Origin: Candidatus Zixiibacteriota bacterium
GTDB taxonomy: Bacteria > Zixibacteria > MSB-5A5 > GN15 > JACZUZ01
Length of the DNA stretch: 64,000 nucleotides
Assembly: GCA_024280775.1 (NCBI GenBank)
Contig: JAJRPM010000004.1
Location: 1 to 64,000, forward strand
Direction: 5' to 3'
Shown here: in pieces, positions 40,085 to 48,583 of the stretch
How positions within the stretch are numbered: the stretch's first letter is position 1
Layout of the letters: each line of letters begins with the position of its first letter
Notes under the pieces: generated by a model
What the model was told of the DNA's origin: nothing
Seen by the model: the letters and a program-made list of their open reading frames with translations, nothing else
Database searches by the model: none
Made by a program: the position numbers and the translations under genes

Positions 40085-41344
40085 TTACAACGGTGGGCAT
40101 TGGGGCGGCATACCCGAAGCAAATATGCGGGCAATGAGGTATGTCACATCGCCAATATTAACCGAACCGGAGCCGTCTGCGTCTCCTGCGCCCTCGGGAA
40201 TCGGCCCTGGGCCTCCACCGAAAATTCGCGCTATTAGAAAAGTAACGTCACCGATGTTGACGGAGCCTGAAGCATCCGCATCACCGCATAGATAGTAATG
40301 AACAGATGCAGTGACGCTAATTGGAGTTACAACTCCACCTGCGGTAACAGTCGCGCTAACAACGTCATCACCGATAAATGAGATTGGCGAAGTTAGTATG
40401 ACAGTGAAGGTACCGTCTCCATTGTCAACTACAGCGCTTAATGTTCCAGCTCCACTGTTGGCTACCGTCACACTCGCTCCGAAAATTGGAGTTTCATCGT
40501 TTTGATTTCTGGGAGTCACAACTATTGTTGCTGTATGTGCGCCCGATGAAGGAAGCGTATCCGGGGCTAGCGTAACCAACGATAGACCTGCATCTGCAGT
40601 TTGTGAGAGTTTCCAGTCATCGAATTTTGATTGCAAAACATCTATCGGATCAGTCGAGCCAACAGTGCTTGGAACTTCAAGAAACAAGAATGGAGTTGCT
40701 CCGTCGCCTGGGTGAAAAACACGAATGAACGAAGATATCGCTGACTTTCCACTGTTTATGCAACGCCTGTCAGCTCCGACACGTTTGGCGCCCTGCAAAG
40801 CGGCCATAAGCTTCTCTTCTAACGGCCCACTGGTTAACAGGAATTGAGTTTCCATGTCATCAAGCACATCCAGGCCGTTAAGAATATTTCCAGCAATCGC
40901 ATATTGCGGTCCTGTCAAATGGCCGCGAAAATTGTCAGTGTCGAAACCGGTATAGGCCGCCGAGGCGCCTCCGTTGGCAAGTGTCACTGCCAAGTACTGG
41001 CGAAAGGTCGGGTTGCTCTGGATATCATTGCCAACCATCCAGCCAATTATTGAATCAGGAGTGAGTCCTTCAAGCAGCCGCAGGTGGGCGTTATCTTTGT
41101 TGGCCTGAATCCAAAACGCCTGAGTATGAACAGCGCCCAGTGATTCCACTACGTCATTGATGATGAATGAATTGGCTATACAGGATGCGCCAGCTCCTCC
41201 TACAGCTCCAGTTAGTGTGTCCACTGCGACAATTGAAAAAGTCGCCGAGGCGTTACGAGGAGTTACGATAATAGAAGAAACAACTACTGAAGTAAAGACG
41301 ATAATCCCTGCCAGGACTCGGATGCTTTTAAGATTTTGTGTCAT
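40085..41344 (-). CDS. secreted DUF1028 (Ntn-hydrolase-like) protein with Ig-like domain and dockerin-like tail
   Basis: The 419-aa product has a signal peptide (about 1-34, cleaving near NASA|TFSIVAVD). The DUF1028 domain begins right after it (FSIVAVDTLTGAVGGAGASC, about 36-220). That family is related to Ntn hydrolases and is often exported, function undefined. Cleavage would expose a Thr at the domain's first residue, as in self-processed Ntn enzymes, but that is speculation. An invasin-type Ig-like domain (about 250-345) and a tail (355-419) follow. This tail lacks the usual CC and central Cys (GGGPGPIPEGAGD). AAGGAGG lies 5 nt before the ATG at 41344. Confidence 0.88.
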   Translation of the reverse strand: MTQNLKSIRVLAGIIVFTSVVVSSIIVTPRNASATFSIVAVDTLTGAVGGAGASCIANSFIINDVVESLGAVHTQAFWIQANKDNAHLRLLEGLTPDSIIGWMVGNDIQSNPTFRQYLAVTLANGGASAAYTGFDTDNFRGHLTGPQYAIAGNILNGLDVLDDMETQFLLTSGPLEEKLMAALQGAKRVGADRRCINSGKSAISSFIRVFHPGDGATPFLFLEVPSTVGSTDPIDVLQSKFDDWKLSQTADAGLSLVTLAPDTLPSSGAHTATIVVTPRNQNDETPIFGASVTVANSGAGTLSAVVDNGDGTFTVILTSPISFIGDDVVSATVTAGGVVTPISVTASVHYYLCGDADASGSVNIGDVTFLIARIFGGGPGPIPEGAGDADGSGSVNIGDVTYLIARIFASGMPPQCPPL

Positions 41345-41535
41345 GACAACCTCCTTTTGCAGTTGGCGCCACGATTCCCGGATTCTGTTTGTTGGGATTG
41401 ACATTGCAGGTCGCATCTGCGCCTGCAAGCGCTCCACCGGTTGAGGTGAATCGCGGCGGCTGGCCAAAAACAGCTAACCTCAATAATATACTCTTATTTT
41501 GAAATTCGTCAATACGGTATTCACATCAGAAGCGT

Positions 41536-42045
41536 TTACCAGTCTTTGCTTCTCTCGAAAAACACTGCGGCTTGGGCGTTTATGCCATTGAGAAAAAGCA
41601 TGCGCAGTTTCTTGCGCTCAATGAAACAACGATAGAATCCCGCTTGATTTGTAATCGCCAAACTATCGGTGATTGTCTTAGCCAAAGCCACTCGAACAGA
41701 GTCTGGCAAATCCAGGACCACATCAAATACTGTTCCACGCGGAAAATCGCGCAGGATGTCATAGTCATATTCCTCTATAGGGTGAAATTCTGCGCTACCG
41801 AGGAAACGTTGGTACCAAGCTTTATCAACATAGCATAGCTGAAACTCTTTGTCAGTTAGTGGAGCTTGCTGGAGTGAGCGCATAGAGTCGAGAGTAATTT
41901 CCATGCCTTGTGAGAGCAGGCTATCTGGCGGCGGATGATACTCTCTTAGGCGGACTCTATGGTTTTGCGGCTTTGCGCATCCAATCGCCAACAGTGTCAC
42001 TACCACACTCAACGCTGCGACTATTCTAAGCAGTCTTAGCAACAC
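41536..42045 (-). CDS. small lipoprotein encoded behind serC
   Basis: The 169-aa product starts at GTG and has a lipoprotein signal peptide with lipobox LAIGC (Cys23). The mature protein contains two Cys (LCYVD and YRCFIE) and no domain I recognise. The gene overlaps the end of serC by 20 bp and is read from the same strand, so it is probably co-transcribed with the serine genes. That does not show that it shares their function. Confidence 0.8.
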   Translation of the reverse strand: MLLRLLRIVAALSVVVTLLAIGCAKPQNHRVRLREYHPPPDSLLSQGMEITLDSMRSLQQAPLTDKEFQLCYVDKAWYQRFLGSAEFHPIEEYDYDILRDFPRGTVFDVVLDLPDSVRVALAKTITDSLAITNQAGFYRCFIERKKLRMLFLNGINAQAAVFFERSKDW

Positions 42046-43195
42046 TTACTTTTTCGAGAGCGTCAATTAGTTCTTTGTGGTCAGCTAGGGTGTGCGCCGG
42101 GAAATTGGCTATGCGTAGCATCGTACCGCGTAAATGACCATAACCTAAGCCTGTTTCAAAACCGGATTTGGAGAGTGTTTCTAGCGCCTGCGCCTCCTCT
42201 ACTCCCTCTGCGAATGCAACCGCTACTGCGGTGTTCGCGCGAAGTTCAGCGTCTTTAACAGCCGGAAAATACAAGTCTGATTTCTCCAGCCAGTCGTAGA
42301 GCTGTTCGGCTTTGGCGATTGTTTCGGCTTTGATAACTTTCAGACCTTTGGCGTTGAAGCGCTCGAAGGCCTTACCTATCAGATAGATTTGCAGGACATT
42401 GGGAGTATCGAGTGTTGCGTCTTTGACTGCGTATTCTTCCATGGTCGTCAGCGCACGGTTGGCGCCGATGTCGAATCCGGCTTTTTGCAGACCTTCGGCT
42501 TTGGCATACGCCTCCGGTGAGCACAAAGCAATACTCAAACCCGCCGGCAATCCACAGGCTTTTTGCACACCGAAAAAGTAGAAGTCCGCGAGTTCGGGGT
42601 CAAGCGGCTCGGTCGGGGCAACAGATACTACATCGCATACAACTGTCACATCCGGATTGGCCTGACGAAACTTCCGCATGTAGTCCCAACTGGTTGCCAC
42701 TCCGGTTGCGGTTTCAGTCTTTGTGAAAAACGCGCAATCTACACCGGCTGGAACCGCCTCCGGCTCACCGGAGAAACCCTGCATATCAGGGCGTTCGACT
42801 ATTTGCGCGTCTTTACCGATTAACTTCGCGAAATTGTAAGCGCGTCTGGAGAAGTTTCCATTTACAAAATGCAAAGAGCGCTCACGTATCAATCCACGAC
42901 AGGCGGTCTCCATTGCTTCGCTACCAGAGGCCAGGAAATACATCTTCCAATCGTCGGGCAAAGAGAAATAGGTAAAGACCTCACGACGAACTTTGGCGAA
43001 GTATTCATAGAAACGTGGTGAGCGATGTGAGATAACTGTCACACCTTGTTCCAGCGCTTCTCGTATATCAGATGCTACTTCCGGGCCGTTTTGTGAGGGG
43101 CCGACATTGAAGTTCATTTTGATCATTTGGCCATTGCCATTAGGAAACATTTTTCTTGAGTCCATTGCGTTAGAATCCGTTGCATTAGAGGTCAT
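42026..43195 (-). CDS. serC: phosphoserine aminotransferase (class V, non-classical)
   Basis: The 389-aa PLP enzyme has a class V aminotransferase fold with FNVGPSQ near the start, ASGSEAMETACRG in the cofactor-binding region, VVCDVVSVAP and the Schiff-base Lys in FFGVQKACG (K212). It would convert 3-phosphohydroxypyruvate and glutamate to phosphoserine and 2-oxoglutarate. The sequence differs from the E. coli-type SerC; assignment rests on fold, the FNxGP start and its place in a serB-serA-serC operon. GGAGG lies 9 nt before the ATG. A generic alanine/serine-glyoxylate aminotransferase is the alternative. Confidence 0.87.
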   Translation of the reverse strand: MTSNATDSNAMDSRKMFPNGNGQMIKMNFNVGPSQNGPEVASDIREALEQGVTVISHRSPRFYEYFAKVRREVFTYFSLPDDWKMYFLASGSEAMETACRGLIRERSLHFVNGNFSRRAYNFAKLIGKDAQIVERPDMQGFSGEPEAVPAGVDCAFFTKTETATGVATSWDYMRKFRQANPDVTVVCDVVSVAPTEPLDPELADFYFFGVQKACGLPAGLSIALCSPEAYAKAEGLQKAGFDIGANRALTTMEEYAVKDATLDTPNVLQIYLIGKAFERFNAKGLKVIKAETIAKAEQLYDWLEKSDLYFPAVKDAELRANTAVAVAFAEGVEEAQALETLSKSGFETGLGYGHLRGTMLRIANFPAHTLADHKELIDALEKVSVAKTA

Positions 43196-43239
43196 TGTGT
43201 TGGCCTCCTCTCTTTTCGTTGATGCGCTGCATGTTCATA

Positions 43240-43362
43240 CAAGATGCTTCGCTTTGCTCAGCATGATATTTGTTTTTTTCGCTTCATGTCAGAAATGTAA
43301 TCTTTTGATTGTAATCAAGCATGTCGGGTTTCTCTTTCGCTTAAGCGAATTCGGAACCCGAC
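43240..43362. repeat. dispersed repeat units in the serA-serC spacer
   Basis: The 179-bp spacer holds two repeat-like parts. Bases 43240-43270 (CTTCGCTTTGCTCAGCATGA core) match 48086-48116 at 28 of 31 positions. Bases 43323-43362 form a hairpin with arms GTCGGGTT/AACCCGAC around the palindrome CGCTTAAGCG. Both look like intergenic dispersed elements inserted within an operon; the hairpin might affect serC expression. Confidence 0.65.
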
Positions 43363-43374
43363 CTACTGCCAAAT

Positions 43375-44571
43375 CTAATATAGCACGCGCACTCTGATTG
43401 TGTTTGGAGTGGCGGTTAGGTCCTGCAGGAGACCACCTTTGACTGGATGGTCGATATCTGTGACAAGATAACCCAGTTTGTCGGTGGTTTCCAAATGCTG
43501 GCCTTCGATATTTATTTTGTGGCGCTTGAGAACTGAGCCGATATGCGAAATTACGCCGGGTACATTTTTATGTACATGGATAATCCGATGGCGTCTTTCC
43601 AGCGGCGGTAATTCCATTTGGGGGAAATTCAATGAACCGGTGGTAGTTCCTTCGGTCAGAAATCGGGTGAGCTTGGCGCTGGCGCTGGCTCCGATTTCTC
43701 TTTGGGCCTCCATGGTGCTCCCGGCTATATGCGGAGTCAGGATTACATTTGGAAACCCGCGCAACGGACAATCCCAACCGGGCCCGTTTGAACCGGGTTC
43801 ATTGGGGAAGACATCGATTGCCGCGCCACGCAGATGTTTCTTGAGCAGAGCGTCTTTGAGCGCATCGATTTTGACTACTTTCCCGCGACTGGTGTTTATC
43901 AAGACTGAGCCTTTTTTCATGGCGCGAAGTTCAGCGGGGCCTATCATCATTCGTGTCGCGGCAGTATCGGGCACATGCAGTGTCACTACATCGCTGAGTT
44001 TGAGTAACTCTTTCAGAGAACGCACGCGACGTGCGTTTCCCAGCGCCAGCGACTCTCGAATATCATAGAATAGGACTTCCATTCCGAGGGCCTCGGCCAA
44101 AATCGAAATCTGTGAACCGATATGTCCATAGCCGACAATACCGAGAGTTTTCCCGCGTACTTCATTGCTGTGGTTTGCGGATTTTTTCCAGGTTCCCTGA
44201 TGCATCGCGGCGTTTGAGTCTATCACGCCGCGCATGAGCATAATGATATGACCTAGTGTAAGCTCAGAGACCGAGCGGGTGTTGCTGTAGGGGGCGTTGA
44301 AAACTACTATCCCCCGCTCCGTGCAGGCATCCATATCGACTTGATCGGAGCCGATACAAAAGCAGGTGACACTGAGCAGGTCTTTGGCGTTGCTGATGAC
44401 CTCTGCGGTCACTCGCGTCTTGGAGCGTATACCCAGCGCCACGACTGTGCGTGTCGCTTTGAGGAGTTCATCGCCAGCTAGTGATTTGTTCACTGTCGTG
44501 ATTTGTAATCCCTGCGCCCGTAAAGAGCGAGCGGCGATAGAGTGTATTTTTTCGAGTAGAAGAACGTTCAT
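43375..44571 (-). CDS. serA: D-3-phosphoglycerate dehydrogenase with ACT domain
   Basis: The 398-aa protein has the D-isomer-specific 2-hydroxyacid dehydrogenase layout: NAD-binding loop GIVGYGHIGSQ (144-154) with Asp170 after strand two, catalytic Arg229 (TSRGKVV), Glu258 (FPNEP) and His281 (TPHIAGST). A C-terminal ACT domain (about 325-398) suggests feedback control by serine. It oxidises 3-phosphoglycerate to phosphohydroxypyruvate, the first step of serine synthesis. The length and single ACT domain match the E. coli type. The start is 31 bp after the serB stop. Confidence 0.95.
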   Translation of the reverse strand: MNVLLLEKIHSIAARSLRAQGLQITTVNKSLAGDELLKATRTVVALGIRSKTRVTAEVISNAKDLLSVTCFCIGSDQVDMDACTERGIVVFNAPYSNTRSVSELTLGHIIMLMRGVIDSNAAMHQGTWKKSANHSNEVRGKTLGIVGYGHIGSQISILAEALGMEVLFYDIRESLALGNARRVRSLKELLKLSDVVTLHVPDTAATRMMIGPAELRAMKKGSVLINTSRGKVVKIDALKDALLKKHLRGAAIDVFPNEPGSNGPGWDCPLRGFPNVILTPHIAGSTMEAQREIGASASAKLTRFLTEGTTTGSLNFPQMELPPLERRHRIIHVHKNVPGVISHIGSVLKRHKINIEGQHLETTDKLGYLVTDIDHPVKGGLLQDLTATPNTIRVRVLY

Positions 44572-44602
44572 CAGAGATATTCTTGTAGTAATTGTCTTAG
44601 GT

Positions 44603-45289
44603 TTATTTCAGTTTGAGCAAGTCGACTACTTCATCAAAGCTGGTGACCACTTCATCGGCTTTGGCCAACACGGACTCTCGCCGGACTACTCCGGCATAAC
44701 CGAAAAAGTAATCTGCCTGAGACATTTCGGCAACCTGATAGTCGGTGAAACCATCGCCAATCATAACTATTTCGCGTTGCAGGGCCAGAGTTTTTGCTAG
44801 TTTGGGCTTTCCATTGTCACCGGCTAGTGGATTGCGGCGATCTACTCCAACTATTACTCCGGCCTTGTCTATCTCCAAATCGTTGCAATGAAGTTTCTCA
44901 AGCGCAAATCCGGTCCCATCCAGCGCCGGTTCAATCAAACGCCGAAACCCGCTGGAGATTATGTGGCAGTCGAGTTTGAACAGAAGCGGGATATTTGCCA
45001 GAAACGATGCAGAAAGTCGTTCTTTGATTCTTCCCGCGGCGCGGAGGAATGGCGCAGGGCGATTTGGCAAGAGTTTCAGTCGCTCCGCGAGTGATTCGGA
45101 AAAAGAGATTTCGCCGCTCATCCCCTGGTTGGTGATTTCTTGAATCCTCTGCAGAGTTTCCCGGCGTTCACTCTCGGAGCTATTCTCCAGCATCTCAGCG
45201 AAGAGAATATCCATGCTCTCAACCTCGCAGATTACGCTGTCAAAATCTATCAGGAGAGTCTTCACATTGGAATATGATTTGGCGGCCAT
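44603..45289 (-). CDS. serB: phosphoserine phosphatase-like HAD hydrolase
   Basis: The 228-aa HAD-superfamily phosphatase has motif I DFDSVI with the nucleophile Asp15 and Asp17, motif II in IISSGFRR and motif IV GDGFTD, plus a helical C1 cap (about 25-95) as in SerB. It would remove phosphate from phosphoserine, the final step of the pathway. Its position ahead of serA and serC on one strand makes the assignment strong; together the three genes encode the whole route from 3-phosphoglycerate to serine. Confidence 0.9.
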   Translation of the reverse strand: MAAKSYSNVKTLLIDFDSVICEVESMDILFAEMLENSSESERRETLQRIQEITNQGMSGEISFSESLAERLKLLPNRPAPFLRAAGRIKERLSASFLANIPLLFKLDCHIISSGFRRLIEPALDGTGFALEKLHCNDLEIDKAGVIVGVDRRNPLAGDNGKPKLAKTLALQREIVMIGDGFTDYQVAEMSQADYFFGYAGVVRRESVLAKADEVVTSFDEVVDLLKLK

Positions 45290-45499
45290 CGGTATCTAGT
45301 CGGGATTCAGGGTGTACTTATCTTCGGAAATTCTCCGGTGCATTGCAAGCCAATATAAGGTGTTTATGGGAGGTTGGAAACTCGGCGCAAAGTGTGTATC
45401 TTTGGAAATATCGTCGAAGTCCTCCAGGTAATTCTCTCGATTTCGGCGACAGCTAAGATACCGTCAATAACATTTCTGTTTGAATAGGAGAATTTACTA

Positions 45500-47344
45500 A
45501 TGACTAATGCAGAAGCCACAGCTGATTTTGAAAGCAAAAAGGCTGAGCCAAAATCCGTATCTCTAACCTGGGACCTAGACTCCCTTTTTCCGGGTGGCGC
45601 CGGAGGCGCCTCTTTCAGCGCCTTTCGTCGTGAATTGAAATCTATGATTGAGCAGGCTGATACGCAGCTCAACAAGTTACCAAAGACTTTGAACGGCGAT
45701 AGCGCCGCAACCTGGGAAGAATTTGTACTGCTGGTGCAGGGTATCGCCGCTCGTCTTGAGCAAGGCGGAGCCTTTGCTGGTTGCCTTATCAGCGCCAGTG
45801 TTTCTGATGCGCTCGCCGGACAGGCGCATGGCGAAATCAATGATTTACGCGGTCTGTTTCTCAAGAGCATGACCGGCTTTGAGGCTCTGACTGCCGATGC
45901 CAGCGACGCCGAATGGAATTCATTTGTGGAGCGTCCGGCGCTCAAACCGGTGGCCTTTCCGCTGAATGAAATGCGCAAAGAAGCGCAGATCAAAATGTCT
46001 CCGGAGCTTGAAGCTCTAACTGAGGAGTTGGCTGTAAACGGCTATCACGCATGGGATCATCTTTACACCAAGATGGCCGGTGAGTTGACTGTGCAATGGG
46101 AGGAAAACGGCGAAACCTCTGAGATTTCACTCGGCCAGCTCGCTACCAAATTCAACAACGCTGACCGTGAGATTCGCGCCAAGGCCTTCGCCAAACTAAC
46201 CGAGGCCTGGAAAAGTCGTGAATCACTGGCGGCGATGGCCTTGAATAATCAGGCCGGATTCCGCCTGACTCTGTATGAGCGTCGCGGCTGGAAGTCGCCG
46301 ACTGATGAGCCACTGCGGATGAATCGCATGACTCGCGCTACGGTCGATGCTATGTGGAGCGCGGTGAACGAATGCAAGCCGAAACTGGCTCAGTATTTGG
46401 ATGCTAAGAAGAAATTGTTGGGGATCGATGGATTCCGCTGGTATGACGAGTCCGCGCCGATTGGAAGCTCCTCGGCGGAGTTTTCCTGGGATGAGGCCTG
46501 GGATTTTGTTATCAAAAATGTCGGGGATTTCAGCCCGGATATGAAGACTTTCTGCGAGATGGCCCGCGATAAACGCTGGGTTGAAGGCGAGGACCGTCCC
46601 GATAAAGCCGGCGGTGGATTCTGTACTTCATTTCCTTTGAACAAGGAAAGCCGGATTTTCATGACATTCGGCAACACCTATGGCGACCTAAGCACTTTGG
46701 CGCATGAGTTGGGTCATGCATACCACAGCCATGTGCTCAAAGATCGTGATTTTTTTGCCACTCAGTATCCGATGAACCTTGCTGAGACTGCCTCGACATT
46801 CAATGAGTTGCTTATCATCGATGCGGCGTTGAAGCAAAGCTCTGATAAGCAGGAGAAGCTGATGTTGCTGGATCAAAAGATGCAAAGCGCGCTGACTTTC
46901 TTCTGTAATATCCAGACGCGGTTTATCTTTGATGAAACGTTCTATGCCGCGCGCGCCAAAGGCGCTTTGACATCACAGGAGCTGGGCGAATTGATGACCA
47001 ATGCTCAGCGCAAAGCCTATGGCGACTTGCTGGCCGATGACGGACTGCATCCGCTGTTCTGGGCCGCGAAATTGCATTTCTTCTTCACCGATGTGCCGTT
47101 CTACAACTTCCCGTATACATTTGGCTTCTTGTTCGCCACCGGCGTGTATGCCCATGCGCAAAAGCAAGGCAGTTCATTCGCGCAGAGCTATAGCGCTATG
47201 CTAGCGGACACCGGCTCAATGATGGCCGAAGAAGTAGCGCAGAAACACCTGGGAGTTGATTTGACGAAAGTAGACTTCTGGCGCAGCGCAGTAAACGGAG
47301 CGCTTGAAGGGTTGGATGAGTTTGTGGAGTTGGCTAAGGGGTAA
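45500..47344 (+). CDS. pepF: M3-family oligoendopeptidase F
   Basis: The 614-aa cytoplasmic zinc peptidase has the M3 site HELGHAYH (H402, E403, H406) and the third ligand Glu in MNLAETASTFNE about 25 residues on. GVYAHAQKQG and the FPYTFGFLFATG block near the C terminus are typical of the PepF/pz-peptidase group. It cleaves short peptides, supporting peptide recycling. AATAGGAG precedes the ATG. It is divergent from the serine operon and no signal peptide is seen. Confidence 0.95.
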   Translation: MTNAEATADFESKKAEPKSVSLTWDLDSLFPGGAGGASFSAFRRELKSMIEQADTQLNKLPKTLNGDSAATWEEFVLLVQGIAARLEQGGAFAGCLISASVSDALAGQAHGEINDLRGLFLKSMTGFEALTADASDAEWNSFVERPALKPVAFPLNEMRKEAQIKMSPELEALTEELAVNGYHAWDHLYTKMAGELTVQWEENGETSEISLGQLATKFNNADREIRAKAFAKLTEAWKSRESLAAMALNNQAGFRLTLYERRGWKSPTDEPLRMNRMTRATVDAMWSAVNECKPKLAQYLDAKKKLLGIDGFRWYDESAPIGSSSAEFSWDEAWDFVIKNVGDFSPDMKTFCEMARDKRWVEGEDRPDKAGGGFCTSFPLNKESRIFMTFGNTYGDLSTLAHELGHAYHSHVLKDRDFFATQYPMNLAETASTFNELLIIDAALKQSSDKQEKLMLLDQKMQSALTFFCNIQTRFIFDETFYAARAKGALTSQELGELMTNAQRKAYGDLLADDGLHPLFWAAKLHFFFTDVPFYNFPYTFGFLFATGVYAHAQKQGSSFAQSYSAMLADTGSMMAEEVAQKHLGVDLTKVDFWRSAVNGALEGLDEFVELAKG

Positions 47345-47372
47345 ACAAGCGCCAAAACACCAAACTGTTGTG

Positions 47373-47411
47373 TCGGGTCTTGGGGCGGCGTTCAGCCGCC
47401 GTGTGACCCGA
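47373..47411. repeat. nested palindrome downstream of pepF
   Basis: Outer arms TCGGGTC/GACCCGA enclose inner arms GGCGGC/GCCGCC. It lies 28 bp after the pepF stop and could act as a terminator-like or REP-type element. The outer arms resemble those of the hairpin at 43323-43362. Confidence 0.6.
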
Positions 47412-47485
47412 TGCTTGATTGTTGAGCTATCCAATAAGTCGTAAGCCAGCACTCCTACTTCCAACGGTGCACTAAACATAAAGCT

Positions 47486-47646
47486 GGGTCGCCCACAGCT
47501 TGCTGTAGGTTCATTTGCATCGAGCGTGAATGTGTGTCTTACAAAAGGTATCGTCTATGGGACTATGTACGATTGGAACTTGAAACCGCTGAAAGTTGAA
47601 GGGGTATCATTGGCGGAGTGTACCCACAGCAAGCTGTGGGCGACCC
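47486..47646. repeat. inverted pair of 24-bp hairpin-forming repeats
   Basis: The left copy (47486-47509) and the reverse complement of the right copy (47623-47646) match at 23 of 24 positions. Each copy is itself palindromic (CCCACAGC..GCTGTGGG). This two-headed arrangement is typical of bacterial interspersed mosaic elements. The 113 bp between them encode nothing evident. Confidence 0.75.
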
Positions 47647-47708
47647 TGCCGGACTATATTGATGTTAGTGAAATGGAATGATCGGAAGAGAGATGCAATA
47701 TTAGAATA

Positions 47709-47930
47709 TTGGCGACCGTAATAAACGTATGCGCGTTGGCAACTGTAGTCTATTTGCTCCTAGAAAACAATACTTGGCATATAGCCGAGCTATTGATAGT
47801 CTCTATCTTTGCCTTGGCTCCTACAATAAACATTCTGTACCTGTACTCGGTAGGTCATGAACGCCGGTCACTGGAAGAGCAGAAGCGTATTGCTATCCTT
47901 AAGAAAGAGATCAAGGAGATTGGTGAGTGA
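47709..47930 (+). CDS. small membrane protein with charged C terminus
   Basis: A TTG-initiated 73-codon frame encodes two hydrophobic helices (about 3-18 and 27-46) and then a charged helix (RRSLEEQKRIAILKKEIKEIGE). Composition and topology look like a genuine small membrane protein. The start is uncertain: the nearest GGAAGAGAG is about 15 nt upstream. It is surrounded by palindromic repeats; a repeat copy begins one base before the end of its stop codon. Confidence 0.5.
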   Translation: MATVINVCALATVVYLLLENNTWHIAELLIVSIFALAPTINILYLYSVGHERRSLEEQKRIAILKKEIKEIGE

Positions 47931-48046
47931 GTCGAGTAGGGCAGGAGCCCTGTGCTCCTGACTTGTTTGGTAGAATTACAATAGTAGAATCCAAGAATTC
48001 TGCTTGATCAAGGAAAGTCGGGAGCGCACGGCTCCCAACCTACCGA
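47930..48046. repeat. 117-bp BIME-like repeat, copy A
   Basis: This copy differs from copy B (48396-48512) at three positions. It has a hairpin at each end (CAGGAGC/GCTCCTG and GGGAGC/GCTCCC), and the two ends are themselves imperfect inverted repeats of each other (GTAGG...CCTAC outside). This is the structure of a paired REP element. Confidence 0.85.
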
Positions 48047-48085
48047 CTTACTTGTCTTCTCTCGATTCATTCTGCTGACATCTTG

Positions 48086-48116
48086 CAAGATACTTCGCTT
48101 TGCTCAGTATGACATT
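48086..48116. repeat. short dispersed repeat (CTTCGCTTTGCTCAG type)
   Basis: It matches 43240-43270 at 28 of 31 bases. A related form, GAGATTGCCGCGTCGCTTTG..., lies at 48195-48230. These look like remnants of a family of intergenic elements sharing the CGCTTTGCTC core. Confidence 0.6.
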
Positions 48117-48138
48117 TTGGGGTTCTTGTGCAAAGAGA

Positions 48139-48168
48139 AAACCGGCGCCACTTGATTGGCGCCGGTTT
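48139..48168 (+). terminator. terminator-like hairpin between repeats
   Basis: A 12-bp stem AAACCGGCGCCA/TGGCGCCGGTTT is followed by TTTTGCG. It could end a plus-strand transcript from the small membrane gene at 47709, or be the original terminator of the duplicated gene end at 48254-48398. Confidence 0.6.
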
Positions 48169-48253
48169 TTTTGCGGGTGTGTTTTTGTGACTGCGAGATT
48201 GCCGCGTCGCTTTGCTCCTGGCAATGACGCTCTCTTTTGTGGCGGCCTTGTAG

Positions 48254-48398
48254 TTAGTGTATATCAGCAGTCAGGGCTTTTTGTACTGCTTTTTCCAGGT
48301 TTTCTCCGTGGGCTTCTTCGCCCATTGCTACTAGTGAGCCGTCGCGGCCTATTAGGAATACTGAGGGGATAGATTTTACCATGAACCTCTCGGCTAGT
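48254..48398 (-). pseudogene. duplicated 3' end of the TlpA-like lipoprotein gene
   Basis: These 145 bp repeat 48584-48728, the last 47 codons and stop of the neighbouring thioredoxin-lipoprotein gene, at a distance of 330 bp. I see three differences, all at synonymous third positions. The copy stops abruptly within a codon at the shared AGT where repeat copy B begins. It has no start, so it is a gene fragment. Confidence 0.85.
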
Positions 48399-48512
48399 CG
48401 AGTAGGTCAGGAGCCATGTGCTCCTGACTTGTTTGGTAGAATTACAATAGTAGAATCCAAGAATTCTGCTTTATCAAGGAAAGTCGGGAGCGCACGGCTC
48501 CCAACCTACCGA
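48396..48512. repeat. 117-bp BIME-like repeat, copy B
   Basis: Second copy of the element at 47930-48046, in the same orientation. Its left end overlaps the junction of the duplicated gene fragment by 3 bp, suggesting that the repeat took part in the rearrangement. Confidence 0.85.
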
Positions 48513-48524
48513 TTGACACACAAA

Positions 48525-48556
48525 AAGACCAGCGCTTGTTTCCAAGCGCTGGTCTT
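48525..48556 (-). terminator. terminator of the TlpA-like lipoprotein gene
   Basis: A 14-bp stem AAGACCAGCGCTTG/CAAGCGCTGGTCTT with a 4-nt loop. On the minus strand it follows the stop codon at 48584 by 27 nt and runs into TTTTTG. Confidence 0.9.
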
Positions 48557-48583
48557 AATGAATCTAGATTGTGACGTACAGTC

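Noticed and set aside
45364-45993. 209-codon minus-strand frame opposite the start of pepF
   Set aside because: It is antisense to a clear M3 peptidase coding sequence and extends into the intergenic region without a start signal.
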